From contig JAVTLE010000021.1 of assembly GCA_033439295.1 (NCBI GenBank), positions 558,009-622,008 of the forward strand: DNA of 64,000 nt, given 5' to 3'. This stretch comes from Deuterostichococcus epilithicus. Its lineage: Eukaryota > Chlorophyta > Trebouxiophyceae > Prasiolales > Stichococcaceae. Of the stretch, positions 50,101 to 60,664 are shown one piece after another (the stretch's first letter is position 1; each line of letters opens with the position of its first letter). Below the pieces are notes generated by a model. The model had not been told where the DNA came from. It saw only the letters and a program-made list of their open reading frames with translations, and ran no database searches. The position numbers were made by a program, and so were the translations under genes.

Positions 50101-51839
50101 AACCGTTTTGCTGGTGTTAACATGCTCGATTTCTCGTGCAGTCTGCCCTGCGGGAACTGCTTCGCCGCTGGTAGACGATGAACACAACGGCAACAATCCG
50201 TGCGTATGTGAGTCACGGCCGCAAGCTCCTCGACATGCATGATGTGTTGTCGAGCCTTGTTGCCCTATGCGACCTTGATCAATATACTTGTTGCTGTGGG
50301 CGGACAGCAGGTGATGTGCCGAGCGCTCATCAGACCTGACCTGCAGTGACGCTTGTAGTCGCCGCGCTGCGCGCAGCGTGCAAGGACGAAGATGGCTTCT
50401 CACTCGTGGAGGGGAGCACCAAGTGCACGCCATGCCAGGGCTGCCACCCCGGCAACTGCTCGCCCACTGGTGGATGTGACTCGTGCCGAGCGGGATGGGT
50501 CCCTGACCCCGCCACACCGGGCGCCTGTGTTCGTGCGCCTTTTCCTCCTCCATGTGTATCGACTCAAAAGCCAGCCTCGTTGTGGCAGTTTGCATGAAGC
50601 TCAGTCACACAGGACTGGGACATCGGTGCGATGCGCCACTTTGACATGCCCGCCAGTTGGTCCAAGGCCGAGTATGCCTCGTCCTACTTGCCGAGGAAAA
50701 TGTCCCTTGCAACTCCATCACTTCACGTCATAGCCTCTAGATGAACTCGCCTTCTGATTGCAGAGTGCGATGCTGGGACCTTCAAGGCCATGGCCGGCAA
50801 CAACGGCACCTGCACACCGTGCGATTGCGCTTTTGGCCAGATGTGCGACCCTGCGGCCGGCTGCTCGAGCTGCCCTCCGGGCCGAGAGCCGATGGGAGTC
50901 AATGCCACCTCCTGTCAGCTGTGCCTGCCAGGCACCGCTTCAGCCTTTGGAACTGCTTGTCAAGGTGTGAACCTTTCTAGTGCACAACCTGATACGATCT
51001 CCATCACTTGGTGCACCTGCGCAGGCCGTCACTATTGCCGCTGGTCAGAGTCGTTTGCAAAGCTTGTTGCAGCAGCAGCTCCTGATAGTTGCATGCCAGC
51101 CTGGTCGTTGTTTTCGAATGCAGACTGCGGCACTCCAGACAACGGCTTCAGCACTGTGGTGGGGGCCACAACCTGCTCGTCTTGCGATGCTTGCCAATTG
51201 ATTGGATCTGAGGACATCGACTACGAGACAGGGGAGCCTGGTTGTGGGGCAACCTCGCCGTGCTCCAGGTGCGCACCACCTGCGATGTGGGGTTCGCATG
51301 CCAGTACCCGTAGACAACCGAGCCATATCAGTACCGTGCCGCGTCATCTCGCAGCTATTGGGTTTAGTTGAAATCTGTTCAGTGGGTCAGTCGTGCAGCA
51401 GCGACGGCCATGGCATGCATGCGTGCCGTGGCCCTATGGTAGTTCGTGCTCACTCTTGGATTTTGTGACCGCGGTCTTTGCTGAGTGCAGGTGCAGCGAC
51501 GGCTATGAACTCACGGGGGCGGGAACTTGCCGAAAGTGCGCTGACGGCGAGTTCGCCAATAACGGCAAGTGCACGCCTTGTGATGAGAATTGCGAGGTCT
51601 GCTATCCCGATGGCTGCGTCAGGGTGAGGCGTCATTCCTGCCAAGCTTGTTTGCATATGACTCCTCGAGTGGTTGTTAATGATTTCTGCAAGCTATTATT
51701 GCTTGTGGATCCAACAAACCTTGCGGAGCTGAGGAAGAACAGAGTAGCATTTCTGGAAACTTACCCTTTTTTCCCGCGATGACAGTGCGCAGACGGCTAC
51801 GAACCGGATGCCGGGTTATGTGTGGCGTCTGAAGGCTGA
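41119..51839 (+). CDS. Large secreted cysteine-rich protein (ephrin-receptor/GCC2-GCC3-like modules)
   Basis: Exons include 41119-41363 (signal peptide core ALLVALLGLLAASLAAAAAP), 42006-42139, 42380-42580, 42878-43257 (Lys/Pro/Ser/Thr linker with RKPTKKPTK), 43473-43661, 43893-44012, 44309-44905 (Ala-Pro-Thr repeat), 45234-45327, 45500-45603, 45811-45960, 46130-46495, 46603-46700, 46876-46895, 47000-47082, 47183-47230, 47376-47525, 47683-47739, 47838-47969, 48135-48320, 48517-48607, 48802-48973, 49139-49223, 49418-49603, about 49718-49846, about 49884-50000, about 50141-50208, 50377-50532, 50764-50964, 51124-51268, 51491-51623 and 51786-51839 (TGA). Most downstream exons encode one or two modules of the pattern C-P-x-G-x-Y/F...C-x-x-C, as in ephrin-receptor-like and furin-like domains. 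Examples are ACPAGTYRLPGNDTSN and CLPCGNNCDVCDLFTGTCE. Inferred: secreted or wall-associated protein; partner unknown. No membrane segment is seen at the C-terminus. The frame breaks near 44600 at low-quality bases. Confidence 0.8.
43672..43694 (+). repeat. (CTG)n microsatellite in intron
   Basis: Seven or so CTG units directly after the donor at 43662, inside an intron of the cysteine-rich gene. Confidence 0.8.
44448..44760 (+). repeat. 24-bp tandem repeat encoding Ala-Pro-Thr array, with Ns
   Basis: Units of GCCGCGCCGACTGC(C/T)(C/G)CGCCCACC repeat about six times, encoding APTAAPTA/P. From about 44600 to 44656 the sequence holds several N bases and the reading frame shifts by one. After that, related but degenerate Thr/Ala/Pro-rich sequence continues to about 44800. 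Confidence 0.85.
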
Positions 51840-52538
51840 TCGTTCAACAAGACCTGAAGACCGCCCATAATGAGAGACTGACGGCTTTCGAGCTGCGGGA
51901 ACTTTTGAAGGTCTCGTCTGCCATTTGATACACCTGGTTAAAATGTTTGAAGATGATAGACTGGACTCTACGAGCCATGCCGCTTACAGCGGTCGTCAAG
52001 CACTCACGTCATCCTCATCACCCATCATTACCGTTGTGTCATTGGTGCTCGAAGTCCCGCCAGCAGTCTCGTGCACCGCCTGAAGCAACACAGGCCATTG
52101 CAAACCCCTGGCGAGTGTCGTCACTGTCGTAAAGCTGCGATGTTGATGTTTGTCAATTTCGCAGCACCGCTTGACTGCCATACCCGGTACCTATGACGCC
52201 ATGGCAAACACTGCTGATAGCACGATCTACATCATCAAGACTCATGCGTTTCAGGCAATCAAGCTCCTGGAAGGCTTCTTGGCAGCTGAAGAAAATAGCG
52301 AATCGCAGACTTGCAATTCCGCCAACAACTGGAAAACCTGTGTCTGTGCATTCTAGCCCAGCATGGCAGAGCAGGCGAGACGCCGCCCCACAGCCCGGCG
52401 CCACCAGTCAGAGCGGCCCCTGCTGCTTGACGCCGTTGCCACCCGCAATCCCTGGCACACCACCAATGGAGCCAGCCTCCTCATCACCCGAGTCCAGCAA
52501 CCCAGTTGTTGCCAATTCTTGTGATTTCAAGAAACACC
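51840..52538. other. Convergent intergenic region
   Basis: Between the stop of the cysteine-rich gene and the stop of the GH1 gene. The frames that run into 52.4 kb are antisense shadows of the GH1 last exon. I see no gene. Confidence 0.5.
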
Positions 52539-55500
52539 CTAGGCGACAGCGCCAGCGGGCGTCGTGCTCAGCGGCGACCTGCCCAGCAGGTGCGCCGACT
52601 CGTCCTCGTCGTCCAAGTCCGCCTTGGTGTCCGCCTCGGCTTCTGCTGCGACGTCGTCCGCATGCTGCAGCTCCCGCAGCGCTGCCAGGCCGCCCGCACG
52701 CAGCTTGGCCACCCTGCCAGGCAGCGCCTGTGGAGGGTGCAGGGGTTGCAAGTAGGTCATGCGCGCGCTTGAGACACAAGGTGCCTACTGTGGCAAGCTC
52801 CCTGTCGATGGGCATCAACAGGACGTGCAGCCTGTTCATGTTCCGTTTCATCCCTGCTTGCCAATGATATGTTTCCATAGTAAATGGTAGCAGGCGCCTT
52901 GAAGCAGGCGCCGAAATGTGCAAGTGTACAGCAAGCCGCTGCTGGCAGCGCACAGGAACAGCTCAGGCGCATCTTCGACAGGTGGCAAGAGCTTAGTGGG
53001 GGGCGCGGCTGGCAACAGCGCACAAGCAGTGGATCCAAGGGAACAGGGACGCACCTTGACCTGGCGGCGGATGCTTTGTGCGGCGCACAGCTAACGTTGT
53101 TGCACAGTCTGTGCCGCCAGCGGCACACGGAGACGCACCATCCACAGGCAGCGCATGAGCTGCGTGAAGCAGACTGCCTGACAACGGTGCTCGGTCTGAG
53201 CGGCGATGACACACAGGGACGCACCTTGGACAGGCGGCGGATGAGCTTTGTGGACGGTCGCGCCTCTCGTTGCCCCGGCGCCATGCCTGGCGTCCATTCG
53301 AAGAGCCCAAACTGCAGGATGAAGATTGAGTTATAACCACTTGAAACAAGAGCAACGGATAGGCCGCAAACCTAATCAGGTATGATGCTAAATTAGATAG
53401 CATTTTGCAGTTTGAACAGACAACAACATCGCGCGGTGCGAGCAACACACTGTGCGAGTGGAGCATCCTCGATCAAGCGTGACTTCGCCAGTTGAGCAAT
53501 GACCGGCGATCCCCTCCCCTGGCATTTAAAATCACCCCTGGAACTTGCAGGATGCAACTAGGGGAACCCAGGCAAACCTGTGGCTTGAATCCAAAGGCCC
53601 ACTCGAAGTTGTCTGCGACGCATTTGACAATCAGTGTCTCGCAACGATGGAGGCACCCCCAAAGCGCAAGCGGGTACAATTGCACTCAAGCGGGTCGGCC
53701 AAGCAGCATGCGCATTTGACAAAACAGAACAGTTGACAATATGGAACAGTTCATACAGCATCAGGTGCCAAACCGCGGCTTGTGTCCGAAGGCCCGACAC
53801 AATTACCTGTCAAAGTCCAATACATCAGCCCCCGCACGTCCGCGCCATCGGCCACGGCCTCCTCCAGCTGCAACGCAACACTGCTGCTCAACTCACACGT
53901 CATGTCTTGATCAGGAACTCCATTGATCCATTTGTAATCGAGGCGCAGCACTGCTGCAGCCGATCCAGCCGGGCGTACCATTGTCTAACATCGTGTACTT
54001 GCTGCATCTCTTCCCCGCTGAGCATCTAAAGTGACTGCTGGGGACGGCAATCAGATGTAGCAATCTGGAAGCTGACGAGCCTCCTGGGCGACAGCAAGCG
54101 ATTGGTGCACACCGCTTTGAGGTAGGAGGTGGCCCACAGTTCGCGGCGGCTGTCGACGCCGTCGGGGATGCCCGTCTCCGTCACGATCACCGGCTTGCCG
54201 ATGTTCGCCGCCCGCATCAGCGCCTGCGGTTCCCGACACAGCGTACATGAAATCTCAGACACACAGGGACCTAACATTGTTCAAGCTGACACCATGCAAG
54301 CCACTCTCGCGAGGAGGACAGCCTGGGGGTGCTGTAGACAGCACAGATGGGGACCGCACCGTGTAGAAGCCGGCAGGGTAGATGGAGTAGTCCATGTCCG
54401 TCATGACTTCCCCAGGGTAGCCCACCACTTGGCACTTCCAGTCGATCACCATCCTGCGCAAGTGCAGGGTTTAAAGGGTTCAGCTGCTTTGCTGTGCAGC
54501 ATAGGGAGGCGGGGGACATCGCACCGCGGCGATCCGCACGATTCACAGTGAATCAGACAGGGACTGGGCTTGCTGCCTGATGCCAGGCCGGCCGCTGGGT
54601 CACATGTCACGCAGTCCAGCTTGTGAACATCGCCGAGCAAAGATAGCACAATCACGCCTTCATAAACATGTGGCTGCCCACCGGCGGTCGCAGGGGCGCC
54701 GCCAGTCCTCAGCACACCCTGAAGCAGTAGCCGCTGGAGCGCATCTGCAGGGAATGCGCAGCGAGCTGTGCGGCCTTCACAAACGCAGCACGCTGCAGCA
54801 CCTGGAGTAGTAGTTCAGGCCGACGTAGTCCAGCGGCGGCGGGCCGCCAGGGTTGGTGTAGCTGACCGGACGCCAGGGGCCTGTGGGCCGCCACACGAAG
54901 CGCCCCGTCCGCATGTAGTCCGTGATTGCCTGCGTTTACGCAGTGCGTGAAGGAACTTCCTCAGCTGGCGCCTGGTGCTCATGAGTTTGCGTTGAGCTGC
55001 TGCACACCGCTCGGAAAGCACGGCTGGCGGCTGAGGCGGCGCCCTGTGTCGTGCAGCCACCTCGAGCTGGCGCCTCGGGGTCGCCTGCAGCGTTGGTCCG
55101 CTGCCAGACTAATTGGGACAGCCTTCGAGGCTGAGCTGCGAACCCGCCCACGCTAGAGTTGTGCAGGCCTCAAACACAGAAGCACGCCTCTGGCGCATCT
55201 ACAAAATGCAGCAGGCAGCTGCCCGGCTATCACGCACGTCGTTGCCCCAGCAGGTGTCGAAAATGGGGAGCAGGATGCGGGCGTGCGGCGCCCAGCGCGT
55301 GATGCCGTCGCCGCGGTACCACTCAAACCGCATCTCGTTGTGCACCAGCCCAATCTCTGACTCGGCGCCGCCTGCGGGGCGCAATGCTTCCTGTTGTTGG
55401 AACGGGGATATTATCCATAGAGGGCTGCATGGTCGGGCCTCGCTGCGACGGCTTGCCCTTGTTTGCCTTGCAGTACGGACCAAGGCCTGCTGCCCCAGCG

Positions 55501-57152
55501 GCGGAGCAGTGCCTGGGGACGGGCCAGACGGTGAACACGGAAGTGGTTGCTGCAGAGTGCGCGCTGAGCGTCCCGAGGGGGGGGACTCATGCCCAAGACC
55601 GCGCCTGGCAACTCGCACGTTGTAACTGGGGGCGCCAGAGCATTGTCACAGCTGCCTGTGCGCCGTCATGCAGGGTCCCGGCTCATCCGAGATGCCGCAC
55701 CCCCTCGATTGAAGCGTGGTCAGGCAGACTTGCCTGGCAGGCGCTTGATGAGGTCGTACGCGCGGCTGTGCGCGATGAGCATGTGCTTGACCACGCGGCC
55801 GGCGAGGCGGGTAGCGAAGAACTTTCCTGGCGGGAAGGAGCCAAAGAAGTAGCCGGAAAAGGCGAACACGCCCGGCTCGTTGAAAGTGCACCAGTTGCGC
55901 ACGCGCGCGCCGAAGGACCTGCAGGGGAGTTGCATCGAGCCCTTTCCTTCAGAACTCGAAGGGAACAGCAAATGCGCCTGCTGACCGTGCAGGTTTTGCA
56001 CGATGGCGGCCTGTGCAGCCGAAGGTTCAAGGTGCTGCCTTCGGTCATTGTGGGGCGACATGTGCACAGTGCACAGTACGAGTAAAACAGCGACCTGCAC
56101 CTCACTGCGCGGTCTTTGGACTCCGACCCAAAGCAATCTGCTGACCTGTAGGCGAGCTCCGTCCAGGACAGGAAGTGCTCGATGTTGGCTTCCTTCTCGA
56201 AGCCGCCCAGGTCCTCGAACCACTGCGGGTGCACGAAGTGATGCAGCGTCGCCAGCGGCACCATCTTGTACCTGCACGCAATTTAAACACGAGATAGTTT
56301 CAGTAGTTAGTCGAAAATACTGCCGTCTCTGCAGCAGCTTGCGTTCTGCGCCATTGCTGCAATTCTCCACAGCAGGAGGTGCAGACCAGCAGAAGGCTGG
56401 AGCGGCACTAATGTGGCACAGCCTCCGTGCAGGCATGCCAAGCGGTGCTGGTGCTGGTGCATGAGACCACCCAGCAAGCGCAGGCGCGCCGCCATCAAGT
56501 TCATGCCATGCCTCAGGTCAACAGCGAGCCTTCCTGTGCATCTGAGAACCCACAACAGAACCCGAACCTACTTCTCCATGACGTCCAGTATCTGGTGGTA
56601 GCGTGCAACCGCCTCCCGGTCGATCTGCCCACGCTGCGGCTCGATGCGGTGCCACTCCAAGGAGAAGCGAATCGAGTCGAGGCCCATGGAGTGCGCGCGC
56701 GCGATGTCGCCCTCAAAGTGGGTCCAGAAGTCGCAAGACACGCCCGGCTGCGCGCAGGCATTCGCAGGATCATCAGTTGGGAGATACGTTCATGTCGGGA
56801 TGCCTTGCCAATACGAGGCCAGATTGGTCAAGCCAGATGGCCAGCTTGCTGACTCTGCGATTCCGCAAGATGCAGCTGTGGCAGCAATGCTTGCAACGCC
56901 TGTGAGGTCTTGGTTCGGGTCTCGGTGGACAGTGAGGCCTTTGTCACAGACATCTGCAGAGTAGTCTACCTTGTCGCCGCCCATGATGGGGGAGCCCCCG
57001 AAGAGCGTCTTCTTGTTGCACCAGGTGTCCCAGTTACTCGGGCCTCCGCCGCTGTTCTGCCAGACGCTGATGGCGGTGCCAACCAGGAAGGGCGCTTTCT
57101 CCGCTGGCATGCCGCACGTCCGCCGCCGAAAGCCGCTGTCGCTGCCGCTCAT
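52539..57152 (-). CDS. Glycoside hydrolase family 1 (beta-glucosidase-like)
   Basis: Retaining beta-glycosidase fold. Twelve exons: 56970-57152, 56572-56747, 56146-56271, 55734-55918, 55238-55371, 54802-54929, 54360-54453, 54113-54223, 53807-53867, 53578-53612, 53225-53311 and 52539-52727, together 1509 nt and 502 aa, the normal GH1 length. GH1 landmarks in order: FLVGTAISVWQ, DIARAHSMGLDSIRFSLEW, LATLHHFVHPQWF, NWCTFNEPGVFAFSGYFF (TFNEP acid/base), YVGLNYYSR, PVIVTETGIPDG (nucleophile in TETG where TENG is usual), DVRGLMYWTLTDNFEWAFGF and FGLFEWTPG. The intron after 55734-55918 has a GC donor. No signal peptide or membrane segment, so probably cytosolic; the natural substrate is not readable from sequence. 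A charged tail (ADTKADLDDEDESAHLLG) follows the catalytic domain. Head-to-head with NDUFS8. Confidence 0.93.
53043..53262 (-). repeat. Copies of the end of a GH1 exon, each with donor site
   Basis: The end of the exon 53225-53311 (minus strand: ...CTCATCCGCCGCCTGTCCAAG then GTGCGTCCCTGT) recurs in the following intron near 53126-53165 and 53043-53090. Both copies are diverged, and both keep a GTGCGT donor. Spacing between copies is about 85 bp. Confidence 0.75.
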
Positions 57153-57746
57153 GGCTGCGGGTGTGCAGTAGCGGGTGCGGTGCTGCCGGTTGGTCGATCG
57201 GGTGCGGTGGTGCGACGCCAGTGGGAGACAGAATCAGGATGTATGTCTCGCACCCTGGCGGTTGGGTGAAAAGTTGATGTGCCGCGGGCCAACCTGCAAT
57301 CCAATACATGCTAAGCATGTAGACCGTTGATCGCTCTGATGGGCTGCTGATGTACATGCATGAACATCTAATAAGGACATTGACGTATCATATAGACCTC
57401 ATGCAGGGCTCGGCGAGGCCTCGGCAGAGTCTCACCCACCCTTCGTCGTGGTTATGATCAGTTGACACAGTCAGCGCCGGCGTCGCCAGCCACGTGCTGC
57501 AAGGCGTTGAGGGCGATCGACGAGTCTGACAGAACCCCGAACATGCAGATGTGTGCGCATCTGCGCCACTGCACCTCCGGCTTGGGTACACAGAAGCAGG
57601 AAGCCGAGGATGTCCGACTGCATGAGTGCATGTTCGCAAGGGTGCGCACTAGCGTCCCGAACGACACAATCAGACACAATGCCGGGCATGTAGCATGCAG
57701 TTTGCGCTGTGTGAGTCAGTCAGCAAAACTCTTATAGCTTACAAAC
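57153..57746. other. Bidirectional promoter region of GH1 and NDUFS8
   Basis: About 0.6 kb between two head-to-head start codons. A weak TATA-like CTTATAGC at 57731-57738 lies close to the NDUFS8 ATG. No other element is recognised. Confidence 0.4.
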
Positions 57747-60265
57747 ATGCTCAGGCAGATGGCGCAGCGTCTGGCGCCGCGCCTGGCGCCCGCGGTCCAG
57801 GCGACAGGGGGTGGCATCCACTCTGCGGGCCTTCACACGTCGCCTCCCGCAGGTGCAGCATGCCTCATAGCATTTGAAATGCGGCTGGGCATCGACTTTG
57901 CATCATTCCCTTGATTGCATAGCGCATCTGGTGGCCTTTCATTGTGGCCATCCTGCTATCATACACCTTTGAGGGCCTGCATGGTGAAGATGACACACTG
58001 ATGAATCGCCGATGCACCACTGCTTGTCAGAAAGTGCCATCCAGACTGGAAGTTGCACACGCCACATGACCCCTTTGCCAAGAGTGCTCGCGCCCACCAC
58101 CGGCGCAGGCGCTGTGCAGCAGCTGTCTACGGAGCCCGGCGACATCCAGAAGGAGCCGGGGCAGTGGGCGCAGCGGCAGTCGCCCAAGGACTGGGCCAGC
58201 GGTAAGTGCTCATATGCCGTCGGCATGCGCAGTTGTGCGTGGCGCGGGGGCTGCCAACCTGGGGCTGCAGCCTGCACCGCGCGCCGTGTCACATACAGGC
58301 GACATGCATAGCGACCCCATTCGCCGCGAGCGAACGTGCCAGCATCTGTCCATGGGCTGCCAGCGAGCAGTTGCCATCACAGCCGCGCCACTGTGGCTTC
58401 TTGAGGCGCCTGGGTGCATGCCTGCAGTGCTGGACGAGAGCGCAAACACGCTGTTTCTGACGGAGATGTTCCGGGGGCTGGGCTACACGCTCAAGTCGTT
58501 CTTCGACCCCAAGGTCACGGTGAGCCTGCCGGCCTGCTGTCCCCGAGTTCTGTCCGCAACCCACAATTAGGTCATGGTCCTGCAGACCTGAGGCCGCCGT
58601 TGGGTGGAGGGCGCCGTTGCTACGTGAAGATGGCTGCTAGTTCCTGTGGTGTCCATCAGACCAGTCACACTGCTGGGGAGGAGCTCATTGCATACTCACG
58701 CTGGGCGCGATCCCTGCTGCAGATAAATTACCCCTTTGAGAAGGGGCCGCTCAGCCCGCGCTTCCGCGGGGAGCATGTTCTGCGGCGCTACCCCACTGGC
58801 GAGGAGCGCTGCATCGCCTGCAAGCTGTGCGAGGCGGTGGGTGCCCTTTCTACTGCTGCTGTTGCAGCGGTGCTGGCCTCGTTGCCGCTGCCCGCTCAGC
58901 CGCCACAGTGACCTTTGGCACATGAAGCGCGCTCACAGGCATTGCCATCCCAAGCTGCTCGAGGGGACGCCTGTCGATTGTTATCTGAGGCGAGTCCCGT
59001 GTATGCTGCAGGTGTGTCCAGCGCAGGCCATCACCATTGAGGCGGAGGAGCGCGAGGACGGCAGCCGGCGCACAACACGGTGCGTCACTCTTCAACTCTG
59101 CCATTTGAGTTACCTGCGCCTGTGTTCTACTCTGCACAGGTGTTTCGCAGTTCACATGTGCAACACTAAACCTCACGTCGATGCAAAGCGCTACAAAGCC
59201 GCAATCTAAGCATCCGCAGAGATACATGCACTTCGTGGCATCCCATCCAGTTGAATGTCCAATATGACATGCCGCGCTTCATACTGACCTTTTTCTGCTT
59301 GACTGCGTGTCAGATACGACATCGACATGACGAAGTGAGCTGCTACACTGCTGTGCTGCGGCCTTTTGTCTCGTGTCTTGTGTCCTGTACTGCCATTGCA
59401 CATCTGAGGCACCTCCCATGTCCCTGCCTAAGCATTGAACGCGTGACGATCCAAAAGCATATAACTGATAAGTTTTCCTTCTGCTTTGCAAGGTGTATCT
59501 ATTGTGTGAGGCCACCGAACTGCTCGACCTGCCTTCGGCTCATGTTCTGTGCTCACGCTTGACACTGTACCATGCCTGAGATTTGCTGCTGTGTCTGGGG
59601 TAAAATTGTTGCGCCTGCTGACCTGGCAATACTCACACACACTCACAGGGCTTCTGCCAGGAGGCCTGCCCCGTGGACGCGATCGTGGAGGGTGAGCACA
59701 AACGTTGTGCACGGATGTGGTGACCATGTTCTGTACGGTGCATCATGCGCTTTGTACATATCACTTCTATCACTGAATTTGTACTTGACTATTTAACGAT
59801 TGCAATTATATCATGTATTTTTGTGCAGTTTTGAGCCACGCATATGCGAAAGCCAATTTCACCTGCGTGCCACAATGCAGGCCCCAACTTCGAGTACGCC
59901 ACGGAGACGCACGAGGTTTGTGTCAGGCGGCTCAATATGTCCTGACGCCAGCCAGTGTTCAATGTATGTAGCTGCATTTCATGCTTGATCTTTCCACTTC
60001 AGGTTTTCTGACCTGGCTGACCCTTTGCAGGAGTTGTTGTACGACAAGCAGAAGCTGCTGCAGAATGGTGACAGGTGGGGCTCGCTGTGTTTCTTGTGGC
60101 GCCTCCACTTTGTCAGCCACAGACTGTGAACATGCAGCGCAAACCGGCCGTGCTTGAGCTGACCTGTTGCTAGCCCTTCTCCTTGTTAAAGATGTGCAAC
60201 TGCTGCCGGACAGGTGGGAGGTGGAGATTGCAGCCAATCTGCGCTCAGAGGCACAGTACCGCTGA
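57747..60265 (+). CDS. NDUFS8: Mitochondrial NADH dehydrogenase (complex I) Fe-S subunit 8
   Basis: Electron-transfer subunit (TYKY) of the complex I hydrophilic arm, in the mitochondrial matrix. Eleven exons: 57747-57852, 58085-58201, 58428-58519, 58723-58836, 59012-59079, 59314-59334, 59493-59505, 59649-59691, 59881-59915, 60031-60074 and 60214-60265. They sum to 705 nt, exactly 234 aa plus stop. The N-terminus ([15 protein letters not shown]) is Arg-rich without acidic residues, as in mitochondrial targeting peptides. The core has [20 protein letters not shown] and two 4Fe-4S clusters: CIACKLCEA then CPAQAITIE, and [19 protein letters not shown]. The C-terminus [15 protein letters not shown] is typical. 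Exons 6 and 7 are only 21 and 13 nt and split the second cluster motif. Confidence 0.97.
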
Positions 60266-60664
60266 GCCACGCCGTCCAGCCGGCAGCATGCCGATGGCTA
60301 CCTGTTGTGCTGCCAGCCGCCCACCGGCGCAGACAGGAGAATGGGGCTGGCAGGGTGGGACAAAATTCCTGGGCTGGCGAGCGGCCCGGTTGCACCTCGA
60401 GAAGAACGAACCTGTTCTGATGCCAGACCGAGATGCGCTCCCGTGCGCACAATGGGATCCCTTTGTATCATACGGCAACACTTGCGATTTTGTTTGCCTT
60501 TGCACCATGTAAGCTCATTCACTGGTGTTCCGGCATGCCTATCTCAGATTGCCAATGCTTCATTAATTCCATCAAACAGGTGTTGCTGCTTTTCTGGATG
60601 TTCCTCGCTGACAAAATTGTTATTTCAGCTGCTAGCAGTACGTTCCCTAATCTGGTACCGCTCA
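60266..60664. other. Convergent 3' region of NDUFS8 and cycloartenol synthase
   Basis: About 400 bp between two stop codons, AT-richer than its surroundings. A TGTAA at 60508-60512, 243 nt after the NDUFS8 stop, fits the green-algal polyadenylation signal. Confidence 0.4.

Noticed and set aside
52408-52953. 181-codon minus-strand frame starting upstream of the GH1 last exon
   Set aside because: The neighbouring frame 52539-52727 is the phase-matched GH1 last exon; this one is a shadow.
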